Assembly: GCA_963754045.1 (NCBI GenBank)
Contig: CAVWEN010000002.1
Location: 124,001 to 188,000 of the forward strand
DNA length: 64,000 bases
Reading direction: 5' to 3'
DNA from: JALZKA01 sp963754045
Lineage (GTDB): Bacteria > Actinomycetota > Thermoleophilia > Solirubrobacterales > 70-9
The translations under genes and the position numbers were made by a program. The notes below the pieces were generated by a model. It was not told where the DNA came from. It did not search any database and worked only from the letters and a program-made list of their open reading frames with translations. Below are positions 60,309 to 64,000 of the stretch, piece by piece. Within the stretch, counting starts at the first letter, position 1; each line of letters starts with the position of its first letter.

Positions 60309-60532
60309 CCCTGCCGCTCGGCGCGGATCGCCACGGCCGATGACTCACCCGGATCAGCGGGCTCGCGCGCTGCGATCCGCTTGAGTACCTCGGCTCCAGT
60401 CGGACGCTCGGCGATCTGCTTGAGCTCCTCGCGTAAGAGGTCGGACAGGGACCTGCCCTGCACTGCCGCTCGGGCCTTGAGACGGCGGTGGACGGACTCA
60501 GGTACGTCGCGAACTTGGATCGCTCGATTCAT
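60305..60532 (-). CDS. vapB: VapB-type ribbon-helix-helix antitoxin
   Basis: 75 aa. MNRAIQVRDVPESVHRRLKARA is a ribbon-helix-helix DNA-binding N-terminus; the C-terminal half (GAEVLKRIAAREPADPG) would wrap VapC. It probably autoregulates through the palindrome at 60547-60565 just upstream. The ATG in frame at 60532 is favoured over the upstream ATG at 60568, which would lie in the operator. Confidence 0.9.
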   Translation of the reverse strand: MNRAIQVRDVPESVHRRLKARAAVQGRSLSDLLREELKQIAERPTGAEVLKRIAAREPADPGESSAVAIRAERQG

Positions 60533-60546
60533 CGTGCTTGGATTAT

Positions 60547-60565
60547 TGCATGCATTATGCATGCA
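60547..60565. promoter_or_regulatory. Perfect palindromic operator of vapBC
   Basis: TGCATGCATTATGCATGCA: a 19-base perfect inverted repeat (9-base arms), 15-33 bases upstream of the vapB start. AATAAT/CATAAT hexamers in and beside it could be the -10, so VapB binding would block the promoter. Confidence 0.75.
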
Positions 60566-60568
60566 CAC

Positions 60569-61186
60569 TCAAGCCCGCGCAAAGGTCAGCGCGCGGACGT
60601 CCGCCGCGCCGTGATCGCGGAGCACCGCGGCGCAGCTGAGGAGCGTCGCGCCCGTGGTCGCCACGTCGTCGACTATCCATGCGGTCCCGGGCGGTAGTGG
60701 CGCGGCTGCCGCGTCCCAGCGAACGCGAGGCGGGTCGGCGGTGCGTGCGGTGCGTGGCCGGCCCACCTGGCGCGGCCCGTCGTCGCGGGCGAGGCAGAGG
60801 TGAACCGGGGCTCCGGTGCGACGCGCCACCTGCGCAGCGAGCAGCTGCGCCGCGTCGAACCCGCGCGATCGCGAGCGCGCCGGTGAGCCGGGGACTGGGA
60901 CCAGCGGACCGGCCTCGCCGCGGTCGAGAGCCGCTGCCATCGCTTCCGAAGCTACCTCGGCGAGCGCGATCCGGGACGAGAACTTCAGGCGCGCAACCAG
61001 CTGCTGCGCGGAGCGTTCGTAGCGCGCGGCACTGACGATCTCCAGCCCGCCGACGGCGGAGCGAACCGGCCCCAGCCGGGCCAGCCCGCGGCGACAACCG
61101 CAACAGACGCGCTCGCTGGAAGCAACCGGCACCGCGCAGATCGCGCAGAGCGGCGGGACGGCAAGACTCGCGATCGCGCGGAGCAC
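60569..61186 (-). CDS. comF: ComF-family phosphoribosyltransferase-like protein
   Basis: 205 aa from GTG 61186. Four-Cys zinc finger (PPLCAICAVP ... RVCCGCRRGL), then a type I phosphoribosyltransferase fold with PRPP loop IVDDVATTGATL. ComF relatives act in DNA uptake/competence or recombination. The longer frame to 61282 overlaps the divergent gene. Part of the conserved comF-hpf-secA order, with vapBC inserted. Confidence 0.85.
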   Translation of the reverse strand: MLRAIASLAVPPLCAICAVPVASSERVCCGCRRGLARLGPVRSAVGGLEIVSAARYERSAQQLVARLKFSSRIALAEVASEAMAAALDRGEAGPLVPVPGSPARSRSRGFDAAQLLAAQVARRTGAPVHLCLARDDGPRQVGRPRTARTADPPRVRWDAAAAPLPPGTAWIVDDVATTGATLLSCAAVLRDHGAADVRALTFARA

Positions 61187-61257
61187 GAACCAACGATCGG
61201 CCCTGGAGAGTGACGCGTTGCACACCTCTTGCGCCGGTTTCGTAGAGAATCGCGCCG

Positions 61258-62742
61258 ATGGGGGATTCACCGTTTCAAGCATTCGCCGAGCGCCACGACC
61301 TCGACTACGCCGAGCGGGTGCTGCCCGGCGGCGGTGTCGGGCGGAAGGGCGTGAGCGAGGTCGCCGGCGGCAGCCTGCCGGGCGGCCTCGCGGGCGTCGT
61401 CGCGCGCTACGAGCAAGAGGTGAAGGCGAAGGTGCTCGAGGACTCTTCCAGCCCCCAGCTGCGACGTGTCACCACTTCGTCGGGCCAGACAACGACGAGC
61501 AAATACTTCCGCGACAGCTGCATGCTCATGACCCGCGTGCCCGAGAGCGCGGCGTTCCTTCCCTACGTGACTTGTCGCGACAGCACCGTGCGCGGCGTGA
61601 CCGACCGGCTGATCGGCCCGGGCGGACTGATCCCGCTGGTGGACCATGTCGAGTTCGAGAGCACCGAGCTGAACCGCCGCTACCGGATCGGCACCTTCAA
61701 GGGACAGACGTCCGGCAACCGCCTGCGCCAGCTCTTCGCGCCCACCCTGATCGACTGGATGGCTCACGCCGCGCCCGAAGGCCTCTACTTCGAGCTGTTC
61801 GGCGGTGTGCTGATGCTGACCGTGACCGGCAGGGTCACCGAGGAGTCGCAGATCGATCACGCATGCGAGCTGGCGGGCCACCTCGCCGAGCGGATCCGCT
61901 CCGAGTCAATTGAGGCGGTGGCCGACGACGGCACGCCCGAGTACTCCGTGCCACCCGAACAGATCGAACAGGAGCGCAAGCGCGCCGACACCCTCGCCGC
62001 CGCGACGTTCGGCGAGCCGCCCGACGATTTCGCGACCGCGTTCGCGACGATCGAGCCGGTCGTCAAGGGCCAAAGCAAGGGGTTTCTGCGCAAGGTCTTC
62101 AAGGGGATCAACAAGGACGAGGCGCGCGACCTCGCGATCGAGGCGCTCGTCCGCGCCTACGGAGAGCGCCACGGCCTCGAGTGGCAACGCGCGACCGAGT
62201 TCATCGGCCGCCACTCCGGCTCGCCCATGCTGATCCCGCCGAAGCACGCGCTGCGGGGGCCGCTGCCGAGCCTCGGCATAACCGGCGACCTCTTCACGTT
62301 CGGCGGTGCCGCGCAGGGCGACGCGCAGAGTCCTTCCTACACGCCCGGAGCGACCCTGCCTTTCGCCGACACCACGGCTGTCCTGCAGATCGTTCCGGCG
62401 ACCGAGCGCCAGGAAGGCAGCCGCACGATCGGCGGCTTCCAGGTGGTGGCGACCGGCGGCGCGCAACGTACGAGCAAAGCTTCGAAGCGCGACGCCGAGG
62501 TATCAGCGTCGATGGGCGAGGAACTGGGCGGCGGCTTCACCGTGATCGCCCACAACTGCGGGCCGGGCGTGACGATCACGCCGGCGATGCGCGAGTGGTT
62601 GCTCGCGGAGGATCGCGCCGGCGTGGCGGCGATGACCGCTGCGGGCGGCACCCTCACCGTCTTCTCGGCGCCCAAGCCGGCGGCGCAGTGGTCGTTCGCG
62701 ACCTTCGACGAACTCTGCACCTCGCTTGCGCCGCTCCGCTAG
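61258..62742 (+). CDS. Large soluble protein of unknown function with duplicated domain
   Basis: 494 aa. Two halves look related: FAERHDLDYAERVLP versus YGERHGLEWQRATEF near their starts, IGTFKGQTSGNRLRQLF...DWMA versus TITPAMREWLLAE in the middle and similar beta-rich ends. No signal peptide or membrane helix. I do not recognise a family. Oriented away from comF; the putative -10 (GAGAAT) 7 bases before ATG 61258 is weak. Confidence 0.6.
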   Translation: MGDSPFQAFAERHDLDYAERVLPGGGVGRKGVSEVAGGSLPGGLAGVVARYEQEVKAKVLEDSSSPQLRRVTTSSGQTTTSKYFRDSCMLMTRVPESAAFLPYVTCRDSTVRGVTDRLIGPGGLIPLVDHVEFESTELNRRYRIGTFKGQTSGNRLRQLFAPTLIDWMAHAAPEGLYFELFGGVLMLTVTGRVTEESQIDHACELAGHLAERIRSESIEAVADDGTPEYSVPPEQIEQERKRADTLAAATFGEPPDDFATAFATIEPVVKGQSKGFLRKVFKGINKDEARDLAIEALVRAYGERHGLEWQRATEFIGRHSGSPMLIPPKHALRGPLPSLGITGDLFTFGGAAQGDAQSPSYTPGATLPFADTTAVLQIVPATERQEGSRTIGGFQVVATGGAQRTSKASKRDAEVSASMGEELGGGFTVIAHNCGPGVTITPAMREWLLAEDRAGVAAMTAAGGTLTVFSAPKPAAQWSFATFDELCTSLAPLR

Positions 62743-62821
62743 ACCATCCCAATCGAAGTCGTCATCGACGCCGCAGGGGCCGGTCGATCACGACTTCGAT
62801 GGCGGGCGAGAGACGCGCAGC

Positions 62822-63856
62822 TCAGGCGAAGACGGCACGTTCGACCTCGGAGAACTCGTTCTCGCAGCGGATCACCGCGGGGGCTTTGCCGAGCGCCGTG
62901 TCTGGGTCCTTCAAGCCGTGGCCGGTGAGTACGCAAACCACCGTCGACGGCGGTTCGGCCCCCTCGACCACCGGCAATCCGTGGGCGAGGATGCCCGCCA
63001 CCGAGGCGGCGGAGGCAGGCTCGCAGAAGACGCCCTCGCGGGAGGCGAGCAGGCGATACGCGTCGAGGATCTGGTCGTCGGAGACGGCGGCGATCCGCCC
63101 GCGGGACGAGGTGACCGCCTCCATCGCCTCCTCCCAGCGCGCCGGGTTGCCAATCCGGATCGCCGACGCGATCGTTTCGGGGTCGGCGACGGGCTTGCCG
63201 ATCACCAGCGGCGCCGCACCCTCGGCCTGGAAGCCGTAGAGAATCGGCGCGGTCTCGCGTTCGCCGAAGCCGCGATTCCAGGCGGTGATGTTGCCGGCGT
63301 TGCCGACCGGGATCGCCAGCGCGGCCGGCGCTTCGCCGAGCTCGTCGATCACCTCGAACGCGGCCGTCTTCTGACCCTCGATCCGGTACGGGTTGACGGA
63401 ATTGACCAGTTCGATCGGATGCTTCTGCGCGAGCTCGCGCACCAACGTGAACGCGTCGTCGAAGTTGCCGCGCAGCGCGATCACCCGTGCCCCGTGCATC
63501 AAGGCCTGGGCCAGCTTGCCGATCGCGATCTTGCCCTCGGGCACGATCACCGCGCAGCGCATCCCGGCGCGCGCTCCATAGGCGGCCGCGCTCGCGGCCG
63601 TGTTGCCGGTGGACGCGCAGATCACCGCTTCGGCGCCACGCCCCGCGGCACGCGAGACGGCGACGGTCATGCCGCGGTCCTTGAACGAGCCGGTGGGGTT
63701 GGCGCCCTCGAACTTCAGCAGCACACGCGCGCCCACCCGTTCGGAGATGACCGGCGCGTCGATCAGGGGGGTCGATCCCTCGTTCAGCGATATGACCGGG
63801 TCGCCCGGCTCAAGCGGAAGCGTGTCCCGGAAGCGTTCAATCAGCGGTTGCGGCAC
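62822..63856 (-). CDS. thrC: Threonine synthase
   Basis: 344 aa PLP enzyme that converts phosphohomoserine to threonine. N-terminal EGSTPLIDA, the PLP Lys in TGSFKDRGM, phosphate loop CASTGNTAAS and GVFCEPASAASVAGI are diagnostic of class-II-type threonine synthase. GTG 63856 is preceded by TAGGCT at 6 bases. Homoserine kinase or dehydrogenase would be expected just beyond the right edge. Confidence 0.95.
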   Translation of the reverse strand: MPQPLIERFRDTLPLEPGDPVISLNEGSTPLIDAPVISERVGARVLLKFEGANPTGSFKDRGMTVAVSRAAGRGAEAVICASTGNTAASAAAYGARAGMRCAVIVPEGKIAIGKLAQALMHGARVIALRGNFDDAFTLVRELAQKHPIELVNSVNPYRIEGQKTAAFEVIDELGEAPAALAIPVGNAGNITAWNRGFGERETAPILYGFQAEGAAPLVIGKPVADPETIASAIRIGNPARWEEAMEAVTSSRGRIAAVSDDQILDAYRLLASREGVFCEPASAASVAGILAHGLPVVEGAEPPSTVVCVLTGHGLKDPDTALGKAPAVIRCENEFSEVERAVFA

Positions 63857-63862
63857 CGCGTG

Positions 63863-63868
63863 AGCCTA
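63863..63868 (-). promoter_or_regulatory. -10 element of thrC (leaderless)
   Basis: TAGGCT, 6 bases before GTG 63856; no Shine-Dalgarno. If real, thrC is transcribed on its own rather than from an upstream hom gene. Confidence 0.45.
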
Positions 63869-64000
63869 TTTCACGCTCTGTTCGAGTCTTGCCTCGATCC
63901 GCGCGCCACGTGCCCCAAGTTCGAGAGTTGAATCGCCCTGTGCGGAGGGTTGAAGCCTCGAGGAGAGGCGTACGAGTCAGGATCGATACGACCGTCGAAA

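Noticed and set aside
62726..63931. 401-codon plus-strand frame over thrC
   Set aside because: Antisense to a complete threonine synthase; low-complexity Arg/Asp-rich product with no motif.
63869..64000. Gene or structured RNA at the right edge
   Set aside because: The last 130 bases show no open frame with support, no tRNA-like arms and no clear hairpin; probably upstream region of thrC.

Overview
The window is high-GC, gene-dense DNA (63 protein genes plus one tmRNA, no gene-free stretch over 300 bases). It looks like an Actinomycetota chromosome, most plausibly class Thermoleophilia (Solirubrobacterales). That is an inference from GC content, frequent GTG/TTG starts, many apparently leaderless promoters, a resuscitation-promoting factor, a FabG4-type lipid operon and an actinobacterial gene repertoire. 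No transposase, phage gene, rRNA, tRNA or CRISPR array was seen; the only clear accessory module is a VapBC toxin-antitoxin pair.

Layout. 1-4608 (minus): uppP, a PhoB-like response regulator and pstS-pstC-pstA (cut at the window edge), with a Pho-box-like direct repeat before pstS. 4706-5815: a small membrane protein and a crotonase. 5845-9614 (minus): a complete zinc-type ABC operon znuA-zur-znuB-znuC-znuB with a Zur-like operator at the znuA start. 9656-11300: divergent HD-domain protein and crotonase. 11311-14437: a cyclooxygenase/alpha-dioxygenase-type heme peroxidase followed directly by a cytochrome P450. 14434-16738 (minus): SpoIIM-like protein, Rpf with a perfect CRP-type site upstream, and a PfkB kinase. 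16784-21368 (plus): phosphoesterase, GlsB-like, MFS, rlmN, RDD protein and a small soluble protein. 21393-27624 (minus): fatty-acid operon ACAD-ACAD-thiolase-FabG4-MaoC. 27721-30068 (minus): ABC-2 exporter with a lipoprotein. 30129-30498: tmRNA (ssrA). 30636-32902: M50 protease and a flavin disulfide reductase.

32899-40039 (minus): a coiled-coil/helix-hairpin-helix protein, then the ftsE-ftsX-ctp-rnr-smpB operon. 40183-42149: split transketolase. 42245-45807: a TM-anchored protein and a three-gene cassette of MauE-thioredoxin fusion, Tat-exported cysteine-rich MauA-like protein and CcdA-beta-propeller fusion. 45843-47799: divergent nadA and mutM. 47816-51606: a secreted cysteine-containing protein, nadC, prfB (with a programmed +1 frameshift) and an NTF2-like protein. 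51621-55869: a GT39-like membrane glycosyltransferase and secA. 55961-58615: two tandem secreted seven-repeat propeller proteins. 58704-61186: nfo, hpf, vapBC and comF. 61258-63856: an unrecognised duplicated-domain protein and thrC.

How the parts fit. The right half keeps the widely conserved comF-hpf-secA-prfB-ftsE-ftsX-ctp order extended by rnr-smpB with ssrA nearby, so protein secretion, division and ribosome rescue sit together; the other genes are inserted between these landmarks. The strongest candidates for undescribed biology are the MauE-Trx/MauA-like/CcdA-propeller cassette and the dioxygenase-P450 pair, which resembles as two separate bacterial genes the fused dioxygenase-P450 oxylipin synthases of fungi.
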